A stretch of DNA of 64,000 nucleotides from Hirsutella rhossiliensis (GCF_020360975.1 NW_025408672.1:3968001-4032000); one strand, 5' to 3'. Positions 42,606 to 53,307 are shown, counted from the first letter of the stretch. Notes: a model not told the origin generated them from the sequence alone. Numbers and translations: made by a program.

Positions 42606-42800
42606 GACTGCCGGCAGCATGCTGATATAGCTGGTGACGCTAGGATGTAAGTGTTCATCCCGCGATGGGCGACGAGGCTCGACTGCCGGCAGCATGCTGA
42701 TGTGGCCGGCGACGCTAGATTGTAAGTGGTTATCCCGCGATGGGCGACGAAGCTTGACTACTGGCAGCATGCTGATGTGCTGGTGACTAGCCTGTAAAGA
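42606..42800. repeat. 75-bp tandem repeat, about 2.6 copies
   Basis: The motif gactgccggcagcatgctga recurs at 42606, 42681 and (with changes) 42756, an exact 75-bp period. Within each unit gtaagtggttatcccgcgat-type sequence is conserved with a few substitutions. The array stops just before the transposase fragment at 42805. No coding role is evident. Confidence 0.8.
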
Positions 42801-42804
42801 AAAA

Positions 42805-42955
42805 TGCTCAAGAAGCTCGAAGCGACTTCTAATTCTCGATGGTCATGCCTCTTACCGTACCAGGCAGTTCATTGAATACTGCCACAACCGCAATATTATT
42901 CCCTTCGGCATGCCACCGAATCTCACTCATGTACTTCGGCCTTTGACAAAATCCA
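42805..42955 (+). pseudogene. Pogo transposase fragment (DDE_1 core)
   Basis: The plus strand encodes SSKRLLILDGHASYRTRQFI, EYCHNRNIIPFGMPPNLTHV, LRPL, matching the catalytic core of the pogo 3 transposase (near 52270-52400 here) at most positions. The Q of LQPLDVV is R and the following D is lost. Only about 50 residues remain. It lies between the tandem repeat and sequence of unknown origin. Confidence 0.75.
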
Positions 42956-43521
42956 TCAGCAGCAAGCTAGACATAACGAGCACTAACCCGGCCGAGTACA
43001 TGCGCTGGATAGCGGAGCGCGGGCGTGTAGGGCTTCAGGGTGCATTTGAGAATAAGCTAGACATGCCCCAATCGTTCATAGCTCTTGCGTGCCAGTATAG
43101 GACTCGCGTCTATGTTGATCCACAACGTTAATGGTCGTCTTTCCACGTGAAGCCCGCAAGGAGTGTCAACTGTTCCTCACAAATTCAGTTCGCACGGCTC
43201 ACTCTTCCTCCTAGATGTCATCACTAGGTCTCTCTCTTGTCCGGCCGAGAAACTCCACTCCGCTTTCGCTTCGTTGCGACTCCAACACTGCTTATCTCCA
43301 TTTGCAAAATCGTGTTTGCGCACGGGTGCGGCACCAGTCCCTTCGCATGGCTTCGTCTCGAGTGGAACTCGTGTTCAAGTCGGTGCTTTCCAACGCCTGC
43401 TCTTTCTGCTCCTCCGCCTTCTCTCGTTACCGAACCTTCTGGCGTCATTTTGGACTTCGCGTTGATTCGACGAACTGACACCAATTCAATGCTCAAGACA
43501 AACCTGAACTCATGCCCAACT
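42956..43521. other. Unassigned sequence downstream of the histidine kinase
   Basis: Short frames only. One encodes NPAEYMRWIAERGRVGLQGA (to 43131) and is not recognised. The stretch 43140-43520 has a pyrimidine-rich plus strand. It could contain the kinase 3' untranslated region, but no signal was identified with confidence. Confidence 0.25.
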
Positions 43522-45046
43522 CTAGTCCCGCTCCACAAGGCAATCACCAGTCGTCTGCGTACTCTCATGGGAGCTGCTGGTGGCCGGCCACGCATCGCCC
43601 GGTCTTATAAGCCACTTCAGTAGCTTTTCCATTAGGAGTTGCCTATTCACCGGCTTGGTGATGTAGTCATCCGCTCCTTTCTCCAAACAGCTCTCCATGT
43701 CGCCCCTGAGCGCGTAGGCGGTCATCGCAATGATTGGTAGCCGCACGCCGCTGTTCCTTATTTGAACCGTCGCCTCGTAACCGTTCATGACAGGCATGCT
43801 GATGTCCATAAGTATCAGGTCAAAGGCGTTGGGCGCGGCGGATAGTGTCGAGACCGCCTGGGCGCCGTCCGAGACGACTGTGATGTGCTGGAATTTAAAG
43901 GCATGCAACATTCTGACCAAAACCTGCTGGCTGATGAGGTTATCCTCAGCGGCTAGGATCCGCGCTGCCGGGGCTATCTCCATCAACTGCGTCAGCTGCG
44001 CTGCGATCTTGTTGCCTCGGAAGAAGTGCTGCCTCGGCAACTCGCTGTCAATATCCGCCTGCACGTTGGCAGTGCAGATCTGTTGATGGTTGTTGAGCCT
44101 CTTGAGTTTAACTGAGAACCAGAAGATGCTACCCTGCTGTTCCGGATTAGGTTTATACCCAATAGTCCCACCCATCAGCCCAGTTAACGACTTCGCTATG
44201 GACAGTCCGAGGCCTGTCCCTTGGTGACGCTTCTGATACGTGGTATCAAGCTGCGTGAATGGCTTAAAGAGTTTCTGGACGTCATCCTCGGACACCCCAT
44301 GTCCAGTGTCGACGACCTCAGTTAGGATCGTGTGTGTGGCCGCATCCTGCGCGAGAAGCGACAAGCTCACCAAAATGGACCATTTTTCTGTGAACTTTCT
44401 AGCATTGCCGAAAATGTTCTCAACGATCTGGCGAAACCTGAGAGGATCTCCTTCTGCCCCCTTTGGCAGGTCAGGTGCCAAGACCAGTCTCAGTGACACT
44501 CCCGGTTCCACAATGATCTGACAACTGCGCACAACCGAAGTCACCACACTAGCGACATCTATCTCACCGTTATTGATCGAAAAACAGCCTGCCGCGAGTT
44601 TGGAGTAGGTGAGCATGTCGTTGATAACCTGCAACAGGACGCGGCCCGAATCTTCAATTATATTTGTCGTCTCCAGTTGCTCTTCTGTCAGACTGCTCTC
44701 CTGAAGCAGAGAGCAGGCGGAGAGTATGCCGTGCATAGGCGTACGGATCTCGTGGCTCATGTTTGCTAGAAAATCATTTTTCAACTTGGCGCTCTCCTCG
44801 TAGGCAGCAATCAGCCGCATTTCCGCCTCTTTTCGCTCAGTGAGATTTCGGATAACCTTGCCGAAGCCGATATGCATGCCATTCTTATAGATGGCTGTGA
44901 TAATGATGTTGGCCCAAAACCGACTGCCATCCTTACGGTAGCGCCAACCCTCATCTTCCATCCTACCCTCTCGCAAGCAAATCTCAAGCTCTCTCTCGGG
45001 CTTCCTGGATTGGATGTCTTCCCTGCCATAGAAAATCGAGATCTTT
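43522..45046 (-). pseudogene. Hybrid histidine kinase (PAS-HisKA-HATPase-REC), 5'-truncated
   Basis: The frame is open from 45156, but kinase sequence begins only about codon 37. Order: the end of a PAS domain (FYGREDIQSRKPEREL, GWRYRKDGSRFWANIIIT); HisKA with phospho-acceptor His in FLANMSHEIRTPM; HATPase_c with N box NIFGNARKF, DTGHGV and GTGLGLSIA; and a receiver with acidic RILAAEDN, phospho-acceptor Asp in DLILMDISMPVMNGYEA and Lys in YITKPVN. It would relay phosphate from His to the receiver Asp and on to a phosphotransfer protein. All catalytic residues are present. The sensor N-terminus is replaced by TPR-repeat sequence in another frame. Confidence 0.8.
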
Positions 45047-45540
45047 CCAATTTGACTGTGACGCAAGAATGAGAGCGGCTCTACGGGCCGATTGTATACG
45101 TATAGATGGGGGCGCGGTATAGCAACGCAAACCATCTTGGTACGACGAAAGAACACGGTTGAGGTCGTCCGTCGAACCAGTCCGCTCGAATCGCCTACCG
45201 AGCCAGATTCCGAGGTTGCTCAACCGGCTCGCTCGATCGGGGTGTTCGTGAGGGGTGGCATCTACAGCCATGCTCGAGACCTCAACGGCATGGTTGAGGT
45301 CGTCCATTGAATCAGTCCGCTTGAATCGGCTACCGAGCCAGATACCGAAGTTACTAGTGAGGGGTGGCATCTACAGCCATGCTCGAGACCTCGACGGCAC
45401 GATTGAGGTCGTCCATCGAACCAGTCCGCTCGAATCGGCTGCCGAGCCTGTTTCCTAGGTTGCTCAGCCAGCCAGCTCGATTGGGATGGTCGTGAGGGGT
45501 GACATCTACAGCCATGCTCGAGACCTCGAATTGGATACTT
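45047..45540 (-). pseudogene. TPR repeat fragment (TPR/CHAT-type fungal protein)
   Basis: The minus strand has about three copies of a 135-bp (45-residue) repeat, such as NRAGWLSNLGNRLGSRFERT, GSMDDLNRAVE, typical of large fungal TPR proteins that often end in a CHAT domain. The middle copy lacks about 26 bp, which breaks the frame. After the repeats comes SSYQDGLRCYTAPPSIRIQS, ARRAALILASQSNWK, where the family normally leads to the next domain. Here the histidine kinase starts in another frame. The upstream junction is at about 45535. No start or end of a gene remains. Confidence 0.7.
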
Positions 45541-46118
45541 TCTACTCCCCCTGGTGTACACAGTGTGTACACGAATCCACATGTCTTCAGCTCCTGTGGG
45601 TGGTGCCTGTGGGTGCCTATGGAGTCTGTTCTGACGGGATTCGCTGGAGTGGACGATGCAAGGTGCTGGATTTGATGCAGTGTGGCGAAGAGGGGAGACT
45701 TCTTTTGGGGGGAATTTATGACTCTTCTCGGGACCCTGTGGGTCACGCGGCCGGAGTAGCAATAATGGACCCCGCACGATAGCTCGAAATGGATTTTACT
45801 GCAGCCTGGGCTCAGTGGGCTGCATGAGACATTTCTCACTAGACAGCTCCATTCTCCAATGAACCAATGGCAAACCTTCACCCAAAAGCGTGGCTCGGTG
45901 ACGGACTGCTGGATGGGTAGAGTATACGGTATGGGCCGTTCTAGATCATCTGTTCCCAGCCGCTCTATCTAGACTGACCTAGACCCAACGAGAGTCGAGA
46001 CTGGGGCTTTTGATCTACCCAAACCGACCGAGGACTGATTATATAGACGCTCGTATCATGGGCTCCAGAAGCTGCCTCTTTGTAGTTCTTACCAAGTCAC
46101 TGGGCCTCAACAGCGAGT

Positions 46119-47676
46119 ATGGCTCCTTCTCTTTTCCAAGCTCCAGCAAGCACAGCACCTGCAGTTCACCATGGCGACGCGGGCAGCCCTCGGGATTCAA
46201 AACTCGCCACGTCGATTCCTTATGTCAACTCAACAACTGCTCACTTCCATATATCGCTCCTTCGAAAATTCGACGAGGTTTATTACTGCCTCGAACATGA
46301 CCCTTCCGAGGACGACCATACAGAGAACATTTCCCTCCAAGCTTTCTTGGTCCTTGCCGAGTCTAGGTACCTTCAATATCTCAACTTGCTATCCGACTTT
46401 GCGGCAAAGGTCTCTCAGAAAGACAAATTTGCCAACATTATGCCTCTGCCGCCTTGGTAAGACACTTCCCATTCTAATCCTTCTAGTTAAGTTAGGGATT
46501 ACATACTAAACGTGATCCAGGGATGTCGCAATGGTTTTCCACGCCCATTGTCTCAACCCTTTTAGTTTTACAGCTGATCTCACCATGTTGTTCGAAAGAC
46601 TCCTTGACGCCGGAATCGAGTTTCCTCTGGGGAGACTTCACAATCTCGTAAAGGTCGGGACGAATTCCGACACCGAGAGTCAATGCCAGTGGGATAACTA
46701 CCATTTGGAGCACGGCCACAACGCAGCATTGGTCCCATACCAGCTTTCCCCTGACCTGCCACACGCGCTAGGCGACACGATTGGCTGGAAGACTGCTGGC
46801 ATATACGTCAAATGCCCAGGATGCAACAGCGAAATGGCCTTTGACTTGACTTCATTCAGCACCATGCGACTTAGTGGAAAGCCTCTCACTTGCACCAGTT
46901 GCAATATCTCATTCGACGCAACTAGATTTCCGACGAATCTGGTCTCCGCAAGTCTCCGCCAACGCAGTTTTGCTGCAAAAATGGCCAGCGATAGGTTTTT
47001 TGGGCTTGATTCACCTTCAAACCTAGAAAAGGCAACGGCACGCTATCGCCAGTTCATGTTTGTTGACGTTGACATGGACGACGAGAACGCCATCGTTCCC
47101 ACGTTGGATATCGATTTGATCTGGCATACTCACCAACTCTTTCCGGTCGAGTATCGACGTTGGTGTATCGAAAACCTGAATAGGTATGTCAACCACGACG
47201 ACACAGTCGACGAGGGGGACCTGGCCACGGGTTTCAATCACACAGTCGATATTTGGCTCGAGAAGTATGGAGAGAAATATGAAATCGTTGATTTCTGCAA
47301 AACCATACGCCGTGGACGAACAGATCCCCCAACTACTGATTATTGCGAGTATGGCCCCTTGTGTTGGCCTGGTGGCACTTCGTCTGAACACATCAACGCT
47401 TCCTTCTCAAAGACGGATCCACTCCTGAGTTGCCGGTTCCGATGCGGAAAGTGCTCGAAGGCCGACTGCCATAAGCCGTCAAACCAAGAGGATCAACTCC
47501 TGAGTTGCCGGTTCCGATGCGGAAAGTGCTCGAAGGCCGACTGCCATAAGCCGTCAAACCAAGAGGATCAACTCCTGAGTTGCCGGTTCCGATGCGGAAA
47601 GTGCTCGAAGGCCGACTGCCATAAGCCGTCAAACCAAGAAGATCAACTTGTGAGTCAAGCTTGCGCTGGAGGATGA
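46119..47676 (+). CDS. GRDP-like (glycine-rich domain protein, DUF1399) gene, two exons
   Basis: Exon 1 46119-46456, intron 46457-46520 (GTAAGA ... CAG, 64 bp, branch-like tactaaac), exon 2 46521-47676; 497 residues. The splice joins LPP-W-DVAMVFHAHCLNPFSF in frame, and the ATG at 46119 is the first in frame. The DUF1399/GRDP signature is LDIDLIWHTHQLFPVEYRRW near residue 308, following VDVDMDDENAIVPT. CPGCNSEMAFDLT and CTSCNISFD form a likely zinc site near residues 210-250. The C-terminus (about 414-488) is three copies of a 25-residue Cys-rich unit. GRDP proteins occur in plants and fungi and are linked to stress and RNA binding, but the biochemical role is unclear. This is the only intact host gene seen. 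Confidence 0.82.
47422..47646 (+). repeat. Threefold 75-bp in-frame repeat in the GRDP-like gene
   Basis: Units start at 47422, 47497 and 47572 and are almost identical in DNA. Each encodes LLSCRFRCGKCSKADCHKPS plus NQEDQ, with four Cys and one His per unit. Near-identity at silent positions means recent duplication or ongoing homogenisation. The unit length is a multiple of three, so copy number can change without breaking the frame. Confidence 0.92.
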
Positions 47677-48369
47677 CTGCAATCTGTTGCAGCCTGCAAC
47701 AGGTGTCAGAGCGGAATCAGGGTCAGGTGAAATACTGCGTTGTGCGGCCAGAAACCATCCTCAAGAATGCTATCTATCTACATGGCGGTGAGAAGCATGT
47801 GACCGGCCCTGGTCAGTACCGTGACAACAGGAGCCTACTGGAGCCTATTGTTGCCTGTTGGAGTAATCGTTTATTTATTTAAACAGTCTCTACCTCACAG
47901 ATACATAGTGAAGTAAGCTTAATGAGATCAAGTTCGTTCGCTCTTGCTTCCGCTGTGTATTCGTCACAACATGGGGAAATGACTGACACGCACTGGAGAC
48001 GTGCGGATCATGGTGTGACAGTGCCAAGGAAGTTGACAACGATGGATTTCGATAAGCTGCTTATTGTCGCACTGAGACGTGCATAGATGATGATGTGCTC
48101 AAAGTTGATGGATCATTGATGAGTGGGGGGGGAATTTCACTGAGTTGACCGAGCCTGGCTTGTCGGTGCCGGCTAATATGCAACTTTGGTGGCTTTTTAA
48201 GCCGCCTCTAGCGAGCTAGGGGGGCCGAGGGGGCCATGGGTGTCGCCAAGACTGGCTGCCATTCTCCCTGGGGAGAGTGGGCTCCATTGCGGGGTCGGGC
48301 AGCCATTGAGTGTGTCCACAAGATTGAACGCTCACCGGCGAGCGGTTCGCTTTGCCAGCCTGGAGGAAC
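47677..48369. other. Intergenic sequence
   Basis: No gene is recognised. It should contain the 3' untranslated region of the GRDP-like gene: ttattgttgcctgttggag near 47850 precedes ATTTATTT. A G-run (ggggggggaa) lies near 48127. No match to elements elsewhere in the window. Confidence 0.3.
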
Positions 48370-48929
48370 TCAGTCTAAGCGGGCATCAGCGAACAGAGCC
48401 CTCCATCTCTTGGCGACGAGCATCGATCCCAAGCGGGGCGACAACCCACCACGGCCAGCGATATGTAACGTCTCCTTGCCCCGCGCCGACTGATGTGCCA
48501 CCTGAGCATCCGTCACCGTATGAAAGCCGACAACCAAGTACACGTCGTCGCCCTGATCAATCGTTCTCTCGAGCCATTCTCGAGCCATTGGCGTGTAGGA
48601 TGAAGCCTCGTGGCGGCCTCAAACCACCGTTGCGAGTTTTCTAGGGTATAAGTTCGGACGAGACTGGTCGAAATGCGCACTTTGGCATTGGCACGCCTGG
48701 AGAACATCGTCGACATCAAGGAGGTGAGTGTCGACGAAAAGCCGTTGCCGCTGGACTCGAGTCCGAGTCCGTTGTACTGGCTGCGGGTCGCCACACTGGG
48801 CGCGGGACGTTCGGCGTAAGGCGGATCGTAAAAATCCTGGTACGGGTGGTCGATGCTAGTAATGAATCGACCCACTTGGACACGCTCGAAGGGGAGGAAA
48901 AACTGAGGAAAGAGTATCGTCGTCGCCAT
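48370..48929 (-). pseudogene. Conserved-looking hypothetical protein, broken by an 11-bp duplication
   Basis: The minus-strand ATG at 48929 starts MATTILFPQFFLPFERVQVG, RFITSIDHPYQDFYDPPY, SSTLTSLMSTMFSRRANAKV and ENSQRWFEAATRL, which reads like the N-terminal region of a small fungal protein. The sequence tctcgagccat is duplicated in tandem at 48567-48588. After that point the sensible continuation (WLERTIDQGDDVYLVVGFHT, VTDAQVAHQS) is in another frame, so the duplication probably killed the gene. I do not recognise the family firmly. The C-terminal part is missing. Confidence 0.5.
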
Positions 48930-48976
48930 GCTGGATTATGCTGACTCCTTTGGACTCCGAAGCGACTGCTGCCTAA

Positions 48977-49823
48977 AAGGCTTTCTTGGCGCTACCAACA
49001 GACTACTTCTGCAAGTATCTGCAGACCATCGACCTCACCTCATGTGCGATGCTTACGGACGCTGGTGTTGGCAAGATCATCAGCGTCGCGCCTTGTCTTC
49101 GTAGCCTGATTCTCGTCAATTGCAGCTTGATCACTGACAGGGCCTTGAGATCGGTTGCTCAGCTCGGGAGAAAATTACTTCGAATACATCTAGGTCATTG
49201 CCCAAAAATCACTGATGAAGGGGTCAAGGATATCATCCGATCATGCAGTCGCATTCGAAATATTGACTTGAAATACTGCACCAGTTTAACGGACGATTCG
49301 GTGAAATGGCTGGCTTCGCTTTCCGAGCTAAGAACAATGGACTTGGTTGGATGTGGTCTGATTACGGATCAGTCTATCTATGCCATCGCCAAGGGAAGCG
49401 TTCGCTACCGCGCTCGCAGAGGCGTGACATCTAGAAGCCAGCGTGCAATGACTCTGGAGCGGGCTCACCTCAGCTACTGCGCAAATCTTACCGTCCGGGT
49501 ATTTTATGTCATGTCTTGGCGATCCTAATTTTCACTGATGTTTGCCCAGGGTATCCAACAGCTTCTCAATTCATGCCCTCGACTTGGCTATCTGACTCTG
49601 ACGGGGCTTAACTTTCCTAAATTGGAACAGTTCCACGCTATCCTCCATAGCAACGTCACTGGTAAGTGAGAGGTGATAATTGATTTCCTTGCACAGGCGC
49701 ATTTTCGTGATAGCTGATATATGTACTGCAGGGCCCGGGCAAAGTCAAATGAATGTCTCGCGCATCTTCACCGGTGAATCGATCTCTCAACTCTGCAATT
49801 TTCTGAATCAGGCTTGTCAATGA
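48977..49823 (+). pseudogene. GRR1/AMN1-like leucine-rich-repeat fragment with introns kept
   Basis: The frame opens after a stop at 48974-48976, has no ATG, and runs to 49498. It encodes Cys-containing LRRs: IDLTSCAMLTDAGVGKIISV, LILVNCSLITDRALRSVAQL, IHLGHCPKITDEGVKDIIRS, as in F-box protein GRR1. Two introns fit: 49499-49549 and 49662-49731. The spliced frame (171 codons to 49498, then 49550-49661 and 49732-49823) stays open: GIQQLLNSCPRLGYLTLTGL, then a short tail to a stop. GRR1-type proteins choose substrates for SCF ubiquitin ligase. The F-box half is missing, so this is a truncated genomic duplicate. Confidence 0.75.
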
Positions 49824-49845
49824 GTAAACTCAGGTATCAAATGTG

Positions 49846-49939
49846 CTGAAGTGTAACTAGATTGTGTAAAGGCCCTTTAGGGATCTCCCTCTAGGCGAAA
49901 TAAATCCACACACACACTGCTACTACTGCTACTACTGCA
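49846..49939 (+). repeat. Short LINE 3'-tail remnant ending in microsatellites
   Basis: gtgtaaaggccctttaggga, tctccctctaggcgaaataa and then CA and CTA repeats match the 3' tail shared by LINEs and the SINE at 61.6-62.2 kb. Only about 90 bp remain, so this is an extremely 5'-truncated insertion. It lies directly after the GRR1-like fragment. Confidence 0.75.
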
Positions 49940-49993
49940 ACCGCATTTTCACAGGCCTTTCTCATTCCATATTAACCTCAGCACTCAAGACGG

Positions 49994-50481
49994 CTACTTG
50001 TTGAACACCCCCATGTTCCACATCTCAGCCAGAAGCAAACGGAAAAGCAGATCGTTACCAGAACGCGTGTTACCCTCGCACAGCATGTGACGAGACCAGA
50101 GTACCATTTCTTTGAGTATGCCACTGGCACAGCAGGGAAAAGCCAAGACAAAGGGATTCGAAAATGCTGTCTCAGTGATACAACTCGAAACCGAAGCAGG
50201 TTGCAGTAGTGCCTTCAATCTCGAGCATTCCTCCTGGCCCAGTCCACTCTGACCGGGGCCAAGAACTAACAGAAACCGATGATAGAAAAACACGTCCTGC
50301 TCGCACTGCGCAATGAAGTGCTCAAAGAACCGTCCGCGCAGACGATCTGCGAGTCTCGCGACAAGAACGCATGGCGGAACGCTGTGGGAGGTCACCAGGT
50401 GAACCACGTAAATCCGCTTACAAAAGCGGCGCCGGTAGCAAAGAGGAGCACAACGAACGTGACTGCAACAGCAACCCTCAT
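49994..50481 (-). pseudogene. Unrecognised reading frame with signal-like N-terminus
   Basis: A minus-strand ATG at 50481 opens MRVAVAVTFVVLLFATGAAF, a good hydrophobic signal or anchor segment, but stops after 29 codons. A second frame from 50407 runs 137 codons (LVARLADRLRGRFFEHFIAQ, CEQDVFFYHRFLLVLGPGQS). They could be one gene with a frameshift or with an intron I cannot place. No family is recognised and it may be noise. Confidence 0.25.
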
Positions 50482-51328
50482 TGGCCTCTGCAACGGAGCG
50501 AGGCTATGAACCAATGAGCTGGGGCATTACTAGACGGGGACGGATGTAGGCATATGGTACCAAGATGCCCATGCAACTTTCACCAATGGCGTCAGTGGCG
50601 TTCATGTCGATCCCCACGACAAGAATACTGCAATTAACCGTTTCCGCACAGCTTTCTCGACAAGAATCCTCGAGGAAAGAACGAGTGACGCCTATTCCCT
50701 CCAAGGTCGATGTGCGTTGATTCCAGTTTCTTCAAGTCTTTCTCTCGGAATGCACTTTGTCAACGGGAGGCGAAGCTGTCATCGTGTCAGCGATTGATTC
50801 CATTCTCCTCAAATGGCAAAGAAGAGGGAATCGCCTGAGAAACACGAACGTGGTTCTGCATCTGCACCTTCCAAGTCTCTTCTACGAGAAAACAAAGGGA
50901 AAAGCCAAAGCCCCCTCTTCACGGGTCAGTCTTCTATATACTCCATTCGAGTACGTACCGTATGGACATCTTCGTCCATACAACTGTGGGGCTATCGCCC
51001 GCCTGCATCGGGGTCTACACCAATTAGCATTTAACTTAGTGACCTCCCACACAAAGTCACTTCCCTCCGGTCGTGACCATTTTCCCTGCGGGTCGACGGA
51101 CGTGTTCCCTCCGGTCGCGGCCAACGGAAGCGTTTGGGGTTCGGAGGAGTGTAGAGTGTCAGAAACGAGCGGAAGGCCAGGTCTTATGTAGGCCTAACTG
51201 ACAGGCCGTAGGTAGAACCTTTAAAGAAACCCGTCGGCAACTCGTGTGCTCTGTCAAGTCGTGGGCGCCGTGGCTGGTCAGTGGAAGTGGAGTGGGCGAC
51301 GCCTTCATCGCCACCGATTACCCGCTAC
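50482..51328. other. Unassigned sequence left of pogo 3
   Basis: A plus-strand frame near 50520-50760 reads GIWYQDAHATFTNGVSGVHV and NRFRTAFSTRILEERTSD without stops, but I do not recognise it. Nothing else is supported. The last 100 bp may be an older LINE 3' region, because the sequence right of pogo 3 continues as a LINE tail, but similarity is not visible here. Confidence 0.25.
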
Positions 51329-51330
51329 TA

Positions 51331-53250
51331 CCCGTGCCACGCCCCACCTTTATTTGGAACTCGCGAGCTCGCACCACCTAAAGGTGGTGCTCACCACCGG
51401 TATAACCATTTTTTCCACCCCTTGATCTTGTAATGCTTCTCTCCCACTCAACCCGTGATCTATGCTCTTGAGAAGATGGAGGCAAAAGTACAAAGCGCTG
51501 TTGAATACATTGAGAAGTATCATGTGCGAAAGTGGCAAATGTCGCGCGAGAATTTGGAGTGCCACGTGGCAGATTGCGATACCGTCTGCAAGGCCGTCCC
51601 GCCAAAACCGGCCAAAAGGCCAGCAACACGAAGCTATCGCGGCCTGAAGAGGCTGCGTTGTGTCGCTACATCGATCGTCTAGATGCCATTAACCTTGCAG
51701 TTCGGGCCGAGTTCGTCACGGACGCCGCAAATTGTATCTTGCGTGAGCGTTTCGGCAGAAGTGAAGCCCCCGTCGTGGGGCCAAACTGGACTTCTCGATT
51801 CCTCAAGCGTCATGGCTATCTAAAAAGACGTCAGAGGAAGCTCCAGGCAGAGCGGCAGGCCTCTGAAGACCTGACGCGTGTTCATCAATACTTCCAGGCT
51901 TTGCAGCAAGTCGTTCAAGAGAATGGCATCCCCCCCGAGGACATCTGGAACATGGACGAGACCGGCTTTCGCATCGGGGTCGGTAAAGACCAGCTGATTG
52001 TGACAAAACGAGCGAGAGCGCATTACTTTGGCATATCAGAGAACAGGGAGTCTGCGACCGCTATTGAAGCCATCTCGGCGAATGGAGAAGTCATCCCCGC
52101 GTTTCTGATACTCGCCGCGCAGATGCACATGGCTTCATGGTATCAGATTCCCGAGCTTGATCATGACACAGTCATCCGGCCTACTCCCACCGGTTACTCA
52201 AACGATACGATCAGCTTGGAATGGCTTCAGCATTTCGACAAGCACTCTGCGAAAAGCTCCAAAAGCTCGAGACGTTTGCTGCTCCTCGACGGCCATGGCT
52301 CTCATCACACCAGGCAATTCATTCAGTATTGTGACGAGAAAGGCATCATCCCCTTTGGCATGCCACCTAATCTCACCCATGTACTTCAGCCTTTGGACGT
52401 CGTGGTTTTCCAGCCACTCAAACACTATCACGCCAAGGCCCTGGACGTCATGGTTCGAGATGGCCTCGTCAACATCACAAAGCTTGAGTTTCTCTCGTTC
52501 ATTCAAGATGTGCGATTGAAGGCTTTCAAGATAGATACAATCCGTTCCGCTTTTCGAAAGACAGGAGTGTTTCCCTTTGATCCACAAGTGGTGCTTCGTG
52601 TTCTGGAAGCTCGACAAGCGAAGAAAACACCTCGCCCCGCCCCATTCAGGGCCCTACTCCTCGCCTTTCGAGACGCCATTGACTTTACGTCAGATCAACA
52701 AGGTTGCGGACGAACTGGGAGATCGAATAGAACACGATGAGAGCCTGGATTCTGGCTTCGCTCGCGATCTGAATCGATTCATCCGTGGATCTCTATCTTT
52801 GGCCACGGAGCTTGTGCAAACAAAAAGAGATCTGGGCCGGACTAGAATGGCGGAGCGGACACAACAACAGCGCAGGGCTATGAAGAACGTGCAACTGCAA
52901 TCAGGAGGGGTGTTGTCGGTAGCAGAAGGGCGGCAAATGGTGAAGCAAAGGGAGGAAGACCAGGTTGCGAAGGCGAGGAAGGTGATCGAGGATGCGGAGA
53001 AGAAGGCGCGAAACGCTCGAAAGAGATGCTTTGAGGAAACGGCAAAAGAGGCACGCAAATGGAGGGCATCGGAAAGACTGGAGAGAGCGGAGGTGTGCGA
53101 TTCCGAGCGTGGTAAACGCTGGCTGAAGCGGTTTTAGATCAAGGGGTGGAAAAAATGGTTATATCGGTGGTGTGGTTATACCGGTGGTGAGCACCACCTT
53201 TAGGTGGTGCGAGCTCGCGAGTTCCAAATAAAGGTGGGGCGTGGCACGGG
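51331..53250 (+). mobile_element. Pogo/Fot1-like transposon 3, 1920 bp
   Basis: The inverted ends begin CCCGTGCCACGCCCCACC and are flanked by TA (51329-51330 and 53251-53252). They match perfectly over 78 bp as read. Within them lies the palindrome accacctaaaggtggt. The match continues inward to ccaccccttgatc, except that the right arm carries a 17-bp duplication (ggttat-type unit). The interior is a DDE_1 transposase. It inserted into the 3' tail of a LINE copy, whose tail resumes at 53253. Confidence 0.92.
51476..53137 (+). pseudogene. Pogo 3 DDE_1 transposase with two frameshifts
   Basis: The ATG at 51476 gives MEAKVQSAVEYIEKYHVRK. One base is then out of step, and coding goes on in the long frame as VANVAREFGVPRGRLRYRLQ, completing an HTH_psq domain. 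The CENP-B-like part (GPNWTSRFLKRHGYLKR) and catalytic blocks WNMDETGFRIG, LLLLDGHGSHHT and LTHVLQPLDVVVFQ follow. Near 52640 a second shift leads to the C-terminal coiled tail (RQINKVADELGDRIEHDESL, VQLQSGGVLSVAEGRQMVKQ). All three catalytic acids are intact, but the shifts split the protein. Confidence 0.85.
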
Positions 53251-53252
53251 TA

Positions 53253-53307
53253 GGCCCTATTAGAGATATTCTCCGGGCGTAATAAACACACACACACGCT
53301 CATTGCA
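53253..53307 (+). repeat. LINE 3' tail upstream of LINE D
   Basis: ggccctattagagatattct, ccgggcgtaataaa, a CA repeat, then gctcattgca. This is the end of an earlier LINE copy whose body was interrupted by pogo 3. LINE D begins immediately after. It is one of three places where gctcattgca follows the microsatellite. Confidence 0.75.

Noticed and set aside
42606..42800. CRISPR-like repeats
   Set aside because: Contiguous 75-bp tandem units without unique spacers, in a eukaryotic context.
43522..45540. TPR-histidine kinase fusion protein
   Set aside because: The two parts are in different frames at the junction and a TPR unit carries a 26-bp deletion, so no single product can be read.
50757..51191. 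144-codon frame left of pogo 3
   Set aside because: No recognisable content, no support from repeats, and ordinary length for chance.
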